From the NCBI GenBank assembly GCA_963681505.1, contig OY811980.1, positions 1,312,542 to 1,376,541 of the forward strand: a stretch of DNA of 64,000 bases, written 5' to 3'. Made by a program: the position numbers and the translations under genes. This DNA is from Eunapius fragilis. Lineage: Eukaryota > Porifera > Demospongiae > Spongillida > Spongillidae. Below the pieces are notes generated by a model. That model saw only the letters and a program-made list of their open reading frames with translations, was not told where the DNA came from and did not search any database. Shown here piece by piece: positions 12,429 to 41,158 of this stretch; within the stretch, counting starts at the first letter, position 1; each line of letters begins with the position of its first letter.

Positions 12429-13650
12429 GGGAGGGACGGAGGGAGGGAGGGAGGAGGGAGGGAGAGAGAGAGGGAGGGAGGGAGGGAGGGAGGGAGGATA
12501 CAAAGATGTAGGGGAGAGAGACATGCCTTTGTGTTCTCCTGTAGGTTGGTCAACATGACAATGGTGGTGACGTTGTTGTCCCACACCATCCTCCAGAAGT
12601 CACCTAAGGTGTCAGGAAGAGGTCCCTGTGTGGCTATGTACTCCTTCTGACTAGAGAATCCCTGTGGTTGTTGGAGAGAGGAGGTGTAAGCCATCCACAT
12701 GTTGTCGTTGGAGAGATAGTAGTCACAGTAATAATCATTGGTGTGACCATCAGTGGTGTGGGTATGAGGGATGACCATCAGGAGTGAGGTATGAGGGATG
12801 ACCATCAGGGGTGGGGTATGAGAGGGTGACCATCAGGAGTGAGGTATGATGGATGACCATCAGGGGTGGGGTATGAGGGGGTGACCATCAGGGAAAGGGT
12901 GTGGCATGTACAAGAGGGCGTTCCATGTAGGAGGGTGTGGCATATAGGAGAGGGCGTGGCATGTAAGGGTGATGGTATATAGGAGAGGGTGTGGCATTAC
13001 AGGAATATAGTTTGCATTGATGTAGTCGCTGGGATCCTCTGGGAGTGGTCTCAGGATCACCCTGGAGTGGTCATCTGGAGAACATTCATAGTATTGCAGT
13101 TAAAAAGAAAAGGCAAACTTCACAAAACTTACACGCCAAGACATTGTTGTAGCGATTCTTGCATGCATTTTCAGCAGCAAGACAGGTGACAACAGCATGA
13201 CTTTGGGAACCTTCGTGGATCATCTGAAGTCATAAGGCAAATAGAAGGTCTACAGGCATCACCCCAGAGGTCTACAGGCATTACCCTGAGAGGTCTACAA
13301 GCATCACCCTGGGAGGTCTACAGGCATCACCCCCGGAAGGTCTACAGGCATCACCTGCCTCCATGTATGTATGCCCCCCTACATGCAACGTGCTTGTACC
13401 CAAGGACATGATAACCACATCCATTCACCTCCCTATTATCTTCTTAAGCCCATAACTCTATAAACCGGTACCTCCATAGGCCCATATCTACATAACCCCA
13501 TGCCTCCATCTCCATACCACCATACCTTATAGTCATCACAGAAGGCCCAGTTCTCATTAACATGCTTCTGCTGCACGTATTCACTGAACATGTCAACTGG
13601 GATGGGGTTACCCACTGGCACTTTCAGTGGGGGGGAAATGAGTGGACGCT
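8721..13650 (-). CDS. Orphan tandem tyrosine-phosphatase cassette alpha, no ectodomain (copy A)
   Basis: Fifteen exons encode two complete PTP domains of about 592 residues. Exons: 13526-13650, 13133-13223, 13001-13074, 12527-12661, 11773-11892, 11412-11572, 11140-11275, 10831-10974, 10585-10678, 10310-10371, 9699-9833, 9494-9625, 9235-9392, 8865-9000, 8721-8795. Phases fit throughout and no stop is seen. D1 has KNRY, YDHSRV, WPDFGVP and [10 protein letters not shown], so it should be catalytic. D2 has [10 protein letters not shown] but KNLF and WSES in place of the pTyr and WPD loops, so it is probably weak or inactive. No signal, TM or juxtamembrane exon lies upstream; only a broken FN3 relic does (14888-14960). 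It is either a decapitated gene or an alternative 3' cassette of gene A. The exon ending at 12527 uses a GC donor. Confidence 0.75.
10978..11108. repeat. 27-bp minisatellite, about 5 units
   Basis: Repeats of ggacaagggggaggagtggt with a 7-base tail lie in the intron beside the D1 exon at 10831-10974. Copy B has about 4 units (44597-44703). Confidence 0.8.
11669..11767. repeat. (CA)n microsatellite in cassette alpha intron
   Basis: Interrupted CA run directly upstream of the donor side of exon 11773-11892. A (TG)n run (11941-12006) lies on its other side, so this short exon is bracketed by complementary CA and TG tracts. Confidence 0.9.
11941..12006. repeat. (TG)n microsatellite in cassette alpha intron
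   Basis: Uninterrupted TG run, also present in copy B at about 45491-45548. It is complementary to the CA run at 11669-11767 across a 120-base exon. Confidence 0.9.
12107..12152. repeat. 15-bp minisatellite, 3 units
   Basis: Repeats of ggttaagtaccagga. Copy B has about 6 units (45648-45735). Confidence 0.8.
12200..12299. other. Long near-perfect hairpin in intron (copy A)
   Basis: Arms of 48 bases (12200-12247 and 12252-12299) around a 4-base loop, with one G:T mismatch. It sits in a phosphatase intron and has a counterpart at 45783-45884 with altered but still complementary arms. It could be a MITE, an siRNA-type hairpin or a miRNA-like precursor; nothing here decides. Confidence 0.75.
12384..12500. 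repeat. (GA)n and (GGGA)n purine tract
   Basis: Purine-rich array starting with about 20 GA units. In copy B (45970-46085) the GA part is mostly replaced by GGGA/GGAA units. Confidence 0.85.
12765..12990. repeat. Degenerate GT-rich minisatellite in intron
   Basis: Repeats built on gaccatcaggggtggggtat and gtgtggcatgta. Copy B has a longer version (46330-46660). Confidence 0.6.
13240..13352. repeat. About 23-bp minisatellite, 5 units
   Basis: Units of aggtctacaggcatcaccc in the first intron of D1. In copy B the array grows to 46915-47350. Confidence 0.8.
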
Positions 13651-13718
13651 CTGTGTGAAGTATGATTAGTGCAGTCATTATTAATTGAAGGAATCATGGG
13701 TGCGTTGAAAGAGAATAG

Positions 13719-14395
13719 GCAGAATGAAGGGCACATCATAGGGGGAGGAGGCAGAATGAAGGGCACATCATAGGGGGAGGAGGCAGAATGAAGGGCACAT
13801 CATAGGGGGAGGAGGCAGAATGAAGGGCACATCATAGGGGGAGGAGGCAGAATGACAGGGCACACCATAGGGGGAGGAGGCAGAATGACAGGGCACACCA
13901 TAGGGGGAGGAGGCAGAATGAAGGGCACATCATGGGGGGGGGGGGGGGGGGGGGGCAGAATGAAGGGCACATCATAGGGGGAGGAGGCAGAATGAAGGGC
14001 ACATCATAGGGGGGGGGGAGGCAGAATGAAGGGCACATCATAGGGGGAGGAGGCAGAATGAAGGGCACATCATAGGGGGAGGAGGCAGAATGAAGGGCAC
14101 ATCATAGGGGAGGAGGCAGAATGAAGGGCACATCATAGGGGGAGGAGGCAGAACGAAGGGCACATCATAGGGGGAGGAGGCAGAATGAAGGGCACATCAT
14201 AGGGGAAGGAGGCAGAATGAAGGGCACATCATAGGGGGAGGAGGCAGAACGAAGGGCACATCATAGGGGGAGGAGGCAGAATGAAGGGCACATCATAGGG
14301 GGAGGAGGCAGAACGAAGGGCACATCATAGGGGGAGGAGGCAGAATGAAGGGCACATCATAGGGGGAGGAGGCAGAATGAAGGGCACATCATACA
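13719..14395. repeat. 32-bp G-rich minisatellite, about 21 units (copy A)
   Basis: Unit contains cagaatgaagggcacatcat followed by agggggaggagg. Copy B carries about 49 units at 47727-49305, inside the juxtamembrane-to-D1 intron of gene B. Confidence 0.95.
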
Positions 14396-14887
14396 TCATC
14401 AGCATCTGGATCTTTCAACTTTTAGATGCTCGAATGGAATCAGAATTGCCCTTGAGATTACATGGTAAAACCATCGAATTTGATAACGCTGGTTTTTTTT
14501 ATTCCGGTGTGTCATGAACATTGTGATAGCTGATGTAATGTGCTACTACTCGCTTCAGCTAATTGCCCGGTCGGTTAGGTGTCTAACAGACCCCTGAAGA
14601 TAACCTGAGGACACATCCTGAAGCAATTGGTACACTTGGCGTGCTTTACAAACGTTCCTATGGTGAGTTATGCTATCCCGAAGAAAGAAGACGAAGACGA
14701 CAGTGACGACAGAGGAGAATTTTTAAGTACGACTGGGTACAGACGATGGGGACGAGTATTTTTGTTCTCTAAAAGTACACCGTCTTATGACACAAACAAC
14801 GCAGAACTGTTCTCCTTTTTGATATCGCTCGATTGCCACTTCGAATCATCCACAGTGTAATAGTCACATAAATGTTTTATAACCCAC

Positions 14888-14960
14888 TTGTTAGAGTCTT
14901 CATGCTTTGAGGTTTACTCATTGTGTTCCCTCTCTGGCACTGTTGATGGGGGACACACCA
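14888..14960 (-). pseudogene. Relic of the last FN3 exon (alpha type)
   Basis: The sequence matches the 3' end of FN3 exon 4b of gene B (50463-50540), with flanking intron similarity back to about 14841. It is closer to gene B than to gene A at diagnostic bases (acttgttag at the splice, gatgggggacacacc). The donor has changed (gtgagc to gtgggt) and a 2-base gain breaks the frame. It lies between cassette alpha and gene A, and shows that alpha once had its own ectodomain here. Confidence 0.7.
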
Positions 14961-16379
14961 TGTTACCCTGTGGGTCTGATTATGCTCTTCAGTACAATCT
15001 GGTGAAGGTGTACCTTATGCATGTTCTATGGTGTGGGAAATGCCTTTTTTTTTCCTCCCTGGGGAAGTCAGTACTTAATGTTTTTGCTGCTCAGTGTGGG
15101 GAGTATCTCCTCTCACAAGTGTGGATGCCTACCATAGTCGATACACCTATATGGGGGAGGGGCATAGGCCAAGTGGCCCTCATCCCCCATAAGTAACTAA
15201 CTATAACGATCCAATCAGATCAGTTCATACAGCTATGTGTGTGTTTCTAGCAACTACCACTCAATTGCATGTACAAGTAGCGATCTAAAAATGCCCCTCC
15301 CCCTTTTGGCACCCTTCGTAGGCTTTACCCCTCTCCTCGGTAAGTGCAGGGCCACCTGGGGAGAGAGGGGGGGGGGGGGGGGGCTGCATACCCGGAACAT
15401 TAAAGGGCAAAATAGTGAAAGCTGGAGGCAATGCTGATATGGATGGGGTTTGTCAGTAAGATGTTACTGATAATGTGGGGTTAGAGTGCAATGTGGGTGG
15501 ATGGGAGGGTTTGCCAAACATATATTTGGGATGCTGTTGTAAAGTTTTGGAATCAATGAAGTGTGACAGGAGCCTTCTCCCCCCCCCCCCCCCCCCCCCC
15601 CCCCATACCCACACATTGGCTTACTGATATGATACCCATTGCTTCTTGCACACACAACATCATGCCCATGGAGTCCTTGTACAACACCCATGGGGGAGGG
15701 GGGGGGGAGGAGGGGGCTCCATATGCACGTTAGCAAACAGGCATTCACTGGTGGTAGTCCATAAGGGTCTACCTGGACATATGCCAAAAGGATTACCCAT
15801 GTGGACATGCCATCAGGTTGTGGCTCTTACCTATGAAGCCAACTGTATTAGCAAATCTTTTGAGAACGTCACAAAATTTTATACTTATAATCTCCATCGA
15901 GTACTTGTATATAGACACTGTGAAAAGCGCTGTCTTCAATACTTCAATGCTCATAAGGAAGGTATCACTCTGCCATACCCCAAATTGGTGCCTACGATTC
16001 AGCCTCAACCTGTATACCTTGCACTGTTTTTGGCAAGGACTGATAGCTGGGAAGTCTTGGGAGAAAACAGCATGATATCTTGTCTCCATTCTAAACCTAA
16101 ACTTAGTGATAACTAGTTTTAGTTTAACTTAAAATTGTCTGATACTTCTACTGCTACTCACAAAGTAAATAGAGACATGTGACATGAGGATTATAAAACA
16201 AGATTCATTCTGAAGTGTACACCAGCATTAGTGTACATGTACAAATGATAAAAATAACATTTGACCTGTGGTAACAAAACACTAAAAACTAAAAACTAAG
16301 CACATTCATATACATACATACAACACACGTGTTTATATAAATATAATATTTGCATGTCAAAATAATAAGAGGTGTGTGT
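14961..16379. other. Spacer between FN3 relic and gene A 3' end
   Basis: No supported gene. It contains poly-G (about 15366-15383) and poly-C (about 15580-15604) runs. Short open frames on both strands have no recognisable domain. It presumably holds the 3' UTR and polyadenylation region of gene A; I see no clear AATAAA on the minus strand close to the stop codon. Confidence 0.4.
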
Positions 16380-33837
<17,458 letters not shown>

Positions 33838-33917
33838 CTTGGAAAACTTCCGGATCTCCACTCTCAGCACATCTGCTAAGCGGGACCTTCGTTATAGCTC
33901 TTAGTCGAAAGTAACAA

Positions 33918-33928
33918 TTTAATTTATA
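33918..33928 (-). promoter_or_regulatory. TATA box of gene A
   Basis: Minus-strand TATAAATTAAA in the short interval upstream of the exon 1 ATG, identical to 197-207. Confidence 0.45.
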
Positions 33929-34516
33929 CAGCTCTTCAACGGTCTATGATATGAACGGAAGGTATCAAGAGTGGGAGTGGCACGATAAGGGGCAGTGTCC
34001 ATCTCGTGACATAATGGCACTACACTCATAAAATCAATCCCAACACGCATCAGATGGATGGATCGTACGTTACAACATATGCAGAAATCGGCGGTCGCCA
34101 GGAAAGTGATGGTGTTCAAAAAGACATCCTATAGCATGTGTTCCGTTGCTAGTACATAGGGGTAGTGTAATTTGAATTTGTGCTGAATTTATAAGTACTA
34201 ATGGTTCGGATTTATTCAAAACAAAGTTAGACTTACTATTATTTTATGAAAAATGGCTACTCTTGAATTTTATTAACTAACCGCAAGTTATAATACCTCA
34301 TTTTTACGTGTAGAAAGGTTGTAAGATGCAAACTGTGCAAATATATATATACCATTACATTGAAGATTTCATTTCGGGAAAGCAAAACATAGCTTCCTAT
34401 TAACATGTACACAAAATCAATGTTTTCTGACCTAATTATTGTATTCCACTGTTTTTTATAAATTGAATCCTAACGAAAAATTGAGTTGCCATCCTTTAAT
34501 AAGATTTGCAGCACAT

Positions 34517-34689
34517 AGACCTTATTCGATGAACGATGAACTCATTGTAATGCGTTCAATTGGATTAACGGTATTCCTCCAATACTTCAATGGGCCATTC
34601 CTTCAATACACAAGTACTGGAGGAATACCGTTAATCCTATTCCAATTAAAAGTAAATAAATGCAATTCATCGTTCATCGAATAAGGTCT
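34517..34689. mobile_element. 173-bp MITE-like insertion, copy B only
   Basis: Terminal inverted repeats begin agaccttattcgatgaacga. An inner inverted repeat (ggattaacggtattcctcc) makes most of the element fold on itself. Copy A has the empty site (gcacattggtac at about 807). An AT dinucleotide is present on both sides in copy B. The insertion is younger than the duplication. Confidence 0.85.
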
Positions 34690-37038
34690 ATTGGTACACG
34701 TTTTCGTGCCATTTTTTTTTTTCCATTACATAGACTTTTCTAGTTCGGGGAGCCTTTGAACAATGTTCGGTTACTGGCGCCGCCATCTTGAGCATTATTG
34801 AATAAATGGTTGTCATAACAGAAACACGGCTGGCTACATGTATGTAAATGTACACGTAGCTTACTAAATAATTGTAGTTAGTTTATTAACTCACAAATGC
34901 TAACTAACTATTACTGGCCACATCCCTACTTGGCAGGGCAGATCCAGTATTTTAGTAAGGGGCCGGGGTTCGAGTTTTATGACCTGATAAAATTAGCCCT
35001 GGTTGAGTACGAAAACGGGAGTGAGGGTGGGAGGAGGGATTCGAAATACAAGAACTGAGACGCGATTCGCCGAAGTGGCTCTAATTTAAATCTTTATGCC
35101 GCAAACATGGCTTCATAACCGTTCAAATTTGTCCAACTCCATGGATCCGCTTGGGTAAAAGGTCACTTATGCGAGCAGTCTGCTTTGCGAACAGCTAATT
35201 ATAACGGTTATCGACATTTGTGACCACGCCAGCTAGCGTGTATAGTCAAAGATAATATACCGGTAGGGAAAGATATTAATAAAAAAGATAGAACGACTAA
35301 TTAGATAGCGCTGTTTAGATTAGTCTTAGTCTAGAAGTTGTCGACTAGAGGTAAAAAGCTAAGTCATCGTTGATTCATATCGCAGACATGCAAATTGTCT
35401 GTTCAAATCCTCTCGTGGTCAGAGCACACATACGAGGGACTAGGTTTATATGGCGGCGGATCCCCCGCTTTTTTATTTGCAAGATCTAGAACGTTTTTGA
35501 AGCTGATCCAGTTCAATTATTAATCAATGTTCCATTATTAATGACTTATTACTTGCGTTGATCGCTCACATTTCCTGCATGCAATACATACTCGCAGATC
35601 ACCTTAGCACGAACATTAGGCCGGTTTATTGACAGTGTCACTTTTAACCTGGAGTCATCAATCTATTCAACCATGCGTATTTGATCATAAATAAGCAACT
35701 AATCTTTGTCTTCGTGGCTCTAGAAGGAAATGGAGGAGAGTGATGGACATTAATGATGGAGCTGGGCTCCCCAGTTACATGGACTATAAGTTGTGCAACC
35801 TGTTTTATGTTTTCTTTATACTTATGGTTCTTATTCTTGTATGTAACTATAGTACAGTGATCGATAAGGATAGTATATTTAAGAGTTTTAGATTTAATAG
35901 ACTAGCGTGTTCATGGTTTATGATAAACCATGTTAAAAAAACTGAACATTTATCCTACTACATCCGTTATGAATTGTGAAGGACGAAAGAATATAGTGGT
36001 AGTAAACAGATGCCAATACCTGACCTTTGTTATTGTCATAACCAGTATGGTTGCAAGGAAACAATGCCTTCATACTATCTGCTGCACTCTGCATTGTATC
36101 CATATACCATGCACGGAATGCGTGCACCTTTATAATTATATACAAATACATCAGTAGGTGTACCTGCACAAATTATGAAGGCCTATACTGATTATGCATA
36201 ACAGCGAATGCACATGCATCCATGCATCAGTGCAATTGGTAGACCTGCACTGGCAGCAAGTTAGTTCTAATCTCTTAATTCATCATGCATTTTCCATGCA
36301 TGCAAATTATTGAGAACTGGTTTGACTTTCTTCGCGTATATGAGTAAATTGCACTTCCGGGTCAAAGCATTCATTAGCAGCGGTGCAGTCATGTTATCTT
36401 GCACCGTATTGTCTTACATAATGCACAATCTTAATTAATCGCAGACAATGACTGCATAATTGGATCACCATCTACTCGCAATGCATGCATGCACGGATAA
36501 TGCTCGTAACTAATAGTGAAATGAACAAGAAAAGCGTGGAAATTGTAACTGAGCGTTGTCCGAGGTTACCACGCTGGCAATAGAGCCCTATATAAAAATC
36601 GGCGCCGGGCGGAGCTTTTTCATGTAGATTGTCGTATAAGCGTTGAAACAGACAACCACTTCGAAAGTAATGCTGTGAGTGCTTCTGACAAAGAGAATGA
36701 CATGAGGCATATCCCACGTGGCACGACACATCAAGTATTATAAATTAATCCACTGGGTTCGAGCAAGGATTGTAATAGTTAATAATCCTTGGTTCGAGCT
36801 ACTAGCTGATTCAAGTAGACAACATACTGCATGTGTGCACGTATGATTTCTGAATGTTTGGACCTCCATATTCTGGCACGCAGAAGTCCCTATCAGCATG
36901 CGTTGCATTATTTATTTATCAACTGACTTTTCAATCCATGCACATACACTGTATGCGTGGGCGTACCGCAGTAGTATCGTAGTGCCACACCCTCTTGGCA
37001 CGCTGTATTATAAATGTAGACTTAAAAGTTATTTTACT
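34690..37038. other. Intergenic flank, no supported gene (copy B)
   Basis: Counterpart of about 812-3591. Short frames differ between copies by stops and non-synonymous changes, and I see no gene. Confidence 0.6.
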
Positions 37039-37412
37039 CAAAGCCGATCGCGAAGATGCAAATTCTGGGATGATTGCCCCGCGCCTGCGCTTGCAAAGGA
37101 GTCTGACCAGTCGGAGATCACTCAGTACACCTAAGGATCAGCATGGCACAGTATACAAGAGATAATATATCTCTGACAGTACCACAATGTGAACCTGGCA
37201 ATTTGAAAGAACCAGAGGTGTTGAGTGTTCTCGAAAGCGGTACGATAGGCATTGCGGAGGGGCAGTTGTCACTTGATATGGTTTCCTGACCTCTTGCATC
37301 ACGGAGGCAGGTGTTTCTCAGAAAGTCCAAGCATTGTCAAAAAGTGATGTTTGCGTACCTGCGTCGGCATTCGAAGCCGGATGCACAGTGCAACTTCCCG
37401 AAAACATTCACT
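37039..37412. other. Copy-B-specific replacement segment
   Basis: 374 bases unrelated to the 394 bases at 3592-3985 of copy A, between perfectly matched flanks. The base composition is more GC-rich than its neighbours. A 70-codon frame (37118-37330, minus) and a plus-strand frame have no recognisable domain. Confidence 0.6.
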
Positions 37413-38088
37413 AAGGCTAGCTGACCGGCGCAGTTTTCTGTCACTATTCAGAGTGCATCATGCAGCATCGGTTTAGGAACTTTGTCTCCAAGCCCCTCCT
37501 CATATGATGCCTCCATGCATGCATACCACCTCACATGATGTAGCTAGAAACATGCTTGGAGCTGTATCCCTGGGAACATGCACCTTCATGCCGGTTTACG
37601 GAATCACACGTGACATATAGTAACCTTCCATCAAGTATGATACCAAGCATACCAGATTTTTCCCAGCTTGAATCTCGAGAGATTGGTGGCGCAGTACATT
37701 TGACATGACTTTTACTCAAGTCGTTTTTCCCCTTTTTTAAAGGTTTCGCCTCCATTGAATTGCTGGGCGGCCATTTTTTTTCTACACAAGGTCCCATCAC
37801 TGACTATAAGCTATTTGTATGTAAAACCAATAATATCCTGTTTACCACGCCTGTCTGTATCCGCCTCTGTTAATAATTATGTGTAACTAGCTGTCCCCGT
37901 GAAAAATCACGGGCTGATTATTCGTCTCGCTGTTATTGAAATTCGTCTCGCTATTCATTTGCCAGATGAACAGTTGGTCTACCTCCTAGCTCCTCTTTTT
38001 TCAACTGTTTTACCCAATGTTGCATATATATGTTCTAACATACGGTTACTACGCAACCACTATAGAGAGGTTACAGTGTCATCCCGGG

Positions 38089-38364
38089 AAGATTGGCGGC
38101 CATATTTTTTGGTGTCTCCAGTTCTGTTACAGAATGTTTCCAATCTGTAACAGATTGTTTACAGCCTGTAACAGAACGGGGACACCAAAAAACATGGGAC
38201 AGGGACCTGCTTGCAAAAGCAATGACACGTTCCCCACCTGAAATATACTGTGAAAGAACAGCCCCAAGCCCCTCCCCACTAGCATCTGTGTCTACAATAA
38301 ATGGCTGGTTGAACACAGGGTAGCCCAATATGGGTGCTGTATGGCCACCGATCTTCCCGGGACA
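38089..38364. mobile_element. MITE-like inverted repeat interrupted by an insertion (copy B)
   Basis: Same hairpin as 4636-4767. Its right arm is split at 38197 by a 143-bp insertion. Confidence 0.65.
38198..38340 (-). mobile_element. Ty3/gypsy polymerase fragment inserted in copy B
   Basis: On the minus strand it encodes [19 protein letters not shown] and [11 protein letters not shown], the classic start of the RNase H region after gypsy reverse transcriptase. The fragment is only 143 bp with no LTRs, flanked by the 4-base repeat atgg (38194-38197 and 38341-38344). Copy A has the empty site. Confidence 0.8.
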
Positions 38365-38562
38365 TGCACGCGCAATACAAATACTTCATGGAATTATTAT
38401 GTCAGATGGTAACTACATGTTCTCGGCCTGTATGATGAGACTTGAGAGTGAACCACAATAGCGTTGCTTCTATTCTTTCAGACCTGTACAGGCGTGTAGG
38501 TTTTGTGGCAGGCATGGTCGCTAAGTACGCGTTGCTATGTACCTTTGTGGGAGGTGGTCGTT

Positions 38563-38627
38563 CCTATTGGTTGCTAGGTAAGGTACGCGTACCTAGCAAC
38601 CAATAGGCGCTAGGCCGAGTATATAAA
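38563..38627 (+). promoter_or_regulatory. CCAAT palindrome followed by TATA box (copy B)
   Basis: Identical arms (38563-38580, 38590-38607) and TATATAAA (38620-38627), as in copy A. Confidence 0.4.
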
Positions 38628-38959
38628 TGAGTTACGCGGACGTACGTACGTACGTTGGAAATTATAATATTAGATTTCAATTTGTTAAATAATAATAATG
38701 TACATTATAGGAACACATGAATGCATAACGATAACTAACCTACATATTACATATTAACTATTACATAATATACAAGAATACATAAACTAACATATGGCTA
38801 ACAACAAAACAACCTAACATGTACTCATGCTGATGCACTTAATCACTCACACACAGAACTAAAAGTCATCTAAGCCATCAAAGGAACTTAATGTTCCCAA
38901 GACGGAGGTGGAATTTCCTCTCTGGATTGCCACAGAAAGGCACTGGAGTAAGAATTGGT

Positions 38960-41158
38960 AGGATTGTGAGTCTTCAGTAGTTTGGTGCAGACGATGGCCA
39001 AGGTCCTTAATTACAGCTTCAGCAAATTGGTCCATCTAGCCCGATCCACACCTCCCTCCTTGGTAGCAGAAGCATTGAAGGTGTATGATGATGACGTCCG
39101 CCAATGCTTTTCAGAAAGTACCTCTATTGACACAACAGACAAGACATGGTTACAGGCCCAGTAAAGCCTCAGCAGGGGAGGACTAGGCCTTCGTTCCTTG
39201 TCACATCATTCCTCGGCTGCTTACATAGCCTCTTTGAGTGCATCTGGCCAGGGAATTACAGATGATCGACACCTCAATCATTTTATAATTCCATCCTTTC
39301 TACATCTAACACCAACTCAGCCATTGACATCACAGACTCAGTGCATGGACAAAGGGTTCTTCTGTCTTCCAAGCTCGAAGACCATCAGTTGATGGAACTG
39401 TATAGAACTGTATGGAACTGTATAACTCTGCCTCCATGCCTGATAAAGCTCGCCTACAGTCTCTATCATCACCCCATGCTTCAGCTTGGTTACCTGTAAT
39501 ACCCTCACCTGGATCACAGTCCCACCTTGAGCCCAATGAATTCCAAATTGCTTTGAAGTGGTGGTTAGGCGTTGGTGTCTCGGAAGGATCTACATGTGTG
39601 TACTGCCCTAACCATTCACTGGATCACCTTGGCCATCGCTCCCTGACATGCAAACGTGGTGGTGATGTGGTTACATGCCACAACAGATTAAGGGATGTTT
39701 TAGTGGAGTATTGTCACCTGGCACATGTTGGCTGTCAAGTAGAGATGGGAAGTGGATGGGGATCAGAGAAGAGCAGAACACTGCCAGCTGATGTTCTGAT
39801 TCCTAATTGGTCATTAGGCAAGCCAGTTGCACTTGACCTTACTGTCACATCACTGCTCAATGCTGAAATAATTTCCGAAGCGAGTGTGGCAGCTGAGTCT
39901 GCAGCATATGCAGCAGAACAGAGAAAACACATTGCAAATGACCCTAAGTGCAATGAGCTGGGTTGAATCTGTGTCCCCCTGGCTGTAGAACTTTATGGAT
40001 GATGGGGATTGGAAGCCAGGCAAACTATCTCAACTTGGATCACGTTTAGCTTGTCAGCTGCATTGTTCCATATCCCAGGCTATCACCCAACTGTACGAAA
40101 ATCTGAGCATAACTCTGGTAAGGGCAAATGCTAGAGCTCTGCTAGCAAGGTGTGCAGGCTGTAAGGATGGTCCAAGCGATGATTTCTTAGAATAGGTTTT
40201 CAAATATAAAATTGCCTCCCTTTGTGCTTCCGGCTTTGGTGATGCACAGAATCCACACCTATCTCACACGGTTGATCTCTTCAACAAGCTTGTCCCCCGT
40301 CTGAGGTAATCTCTGTGGATGCTATCACTACCTCACCTGTCCACCAAAGGGTACTGTCAAAGAAACTAGAGGACCACCAGTTCTCTTTGTTGTTGGAAGC
40401 ATCATCACCTGCCAACAAGGCTCGGCTGCTCTCTGTGTCAGCACCTCATGCTGCATCCTGGCTACTGGTCACACCTTCTCCTGGCCTCGACCTACACCTT
40501 GACCCTAATGAGCTGCAAATTTCCATCCAACGGTGGCTAGGGATAGACACAGCTAGAGGCTCCTTGTGCTCTCTGTGTCCTGGCTTAGCTCTTGACCGCC
40601 TTGGCAACCACGCTACTACATGTGTATGGGGTGGTGATGTCGTTACCCGCCACAACCACCTGCGTAACGTGATTGTTGAGTTTTGCCATCGTGCCCATCT
40701 TGGAGTGAGAGTAGAGTCGGGCAGTGGCATTACACCAGACTTAAGCCGCACCCGGCCAGCGGATGTACTTGTTCTCAATTGGGAGAGAGGGAAACATGCT
40801 GCCCTTGACATCACAGTGACCTCTCCCTTAATCCCTTCTATCCTAACAGCAGCAAGCTTGTCTGAAGGGGCTGCAGCGGAGGATGCGGAGGTCAGGAAGC
40901 ACAGAGCAAATGACCCAAAGTGTTCAGAGCTGGGTTGGGTGTGTATCCCACTTTCGGTAGAGACTTATGGAAACTGGGGTAGGGAAGCCCAATCTACTTT
41001 CTCTCGCCTAGCTTCTCACCTTGCCATCATCACCTCTTCCCACAAAGGTAAGGTGTTCACAGAGCTATGAGCAGGCTGAACTTCACCCTGGTTCAGGCTG
41101 TGGCTAGAGCCTTATTGGCAAGATGTGCTCCCTCCCTTGGCCTCCAGGATATCGTTTG
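38960..41158 (+). pseudogene. Non-LTR retrotransposon ORF2 3' end, two tandem modules (copy B)
   Basis: Same two-module relic as 5365-7562, with pieces at 38982-39164, 39198-39392, 39412-39966, 39995-40195 and 40315-41070. A T-to-A change (cagttaag to cagtaaag) gives a stop at 39162-39164 that copy A lacks. The insertion therefore predates the duplication and decay has gone on since. Confidence 0.8.

Larger units (their letters stand above)
1..14395. repeat. Segmental tandem duplication, left block, copy A
   Basis: This block matches 33725-49305 almost base for base over long stretches, starting at offset 33724. It includes receptor exon 1, the intergenic flank, the retroelement relics, orphan cassette alpha and the 32-bp minisatellite. 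Differences are substitutions, tandem-repeat length changes and a few discrete insertions or replacements. The left end is cut by the window. Confidence 0.95.

Noticed and set aside
14627-14860. 77-codon plus-strand frame with an acidic stretch
   Set aside because: It ends in the FN3 relic sequence, has no counterpart in copy B and no recognisable domain.
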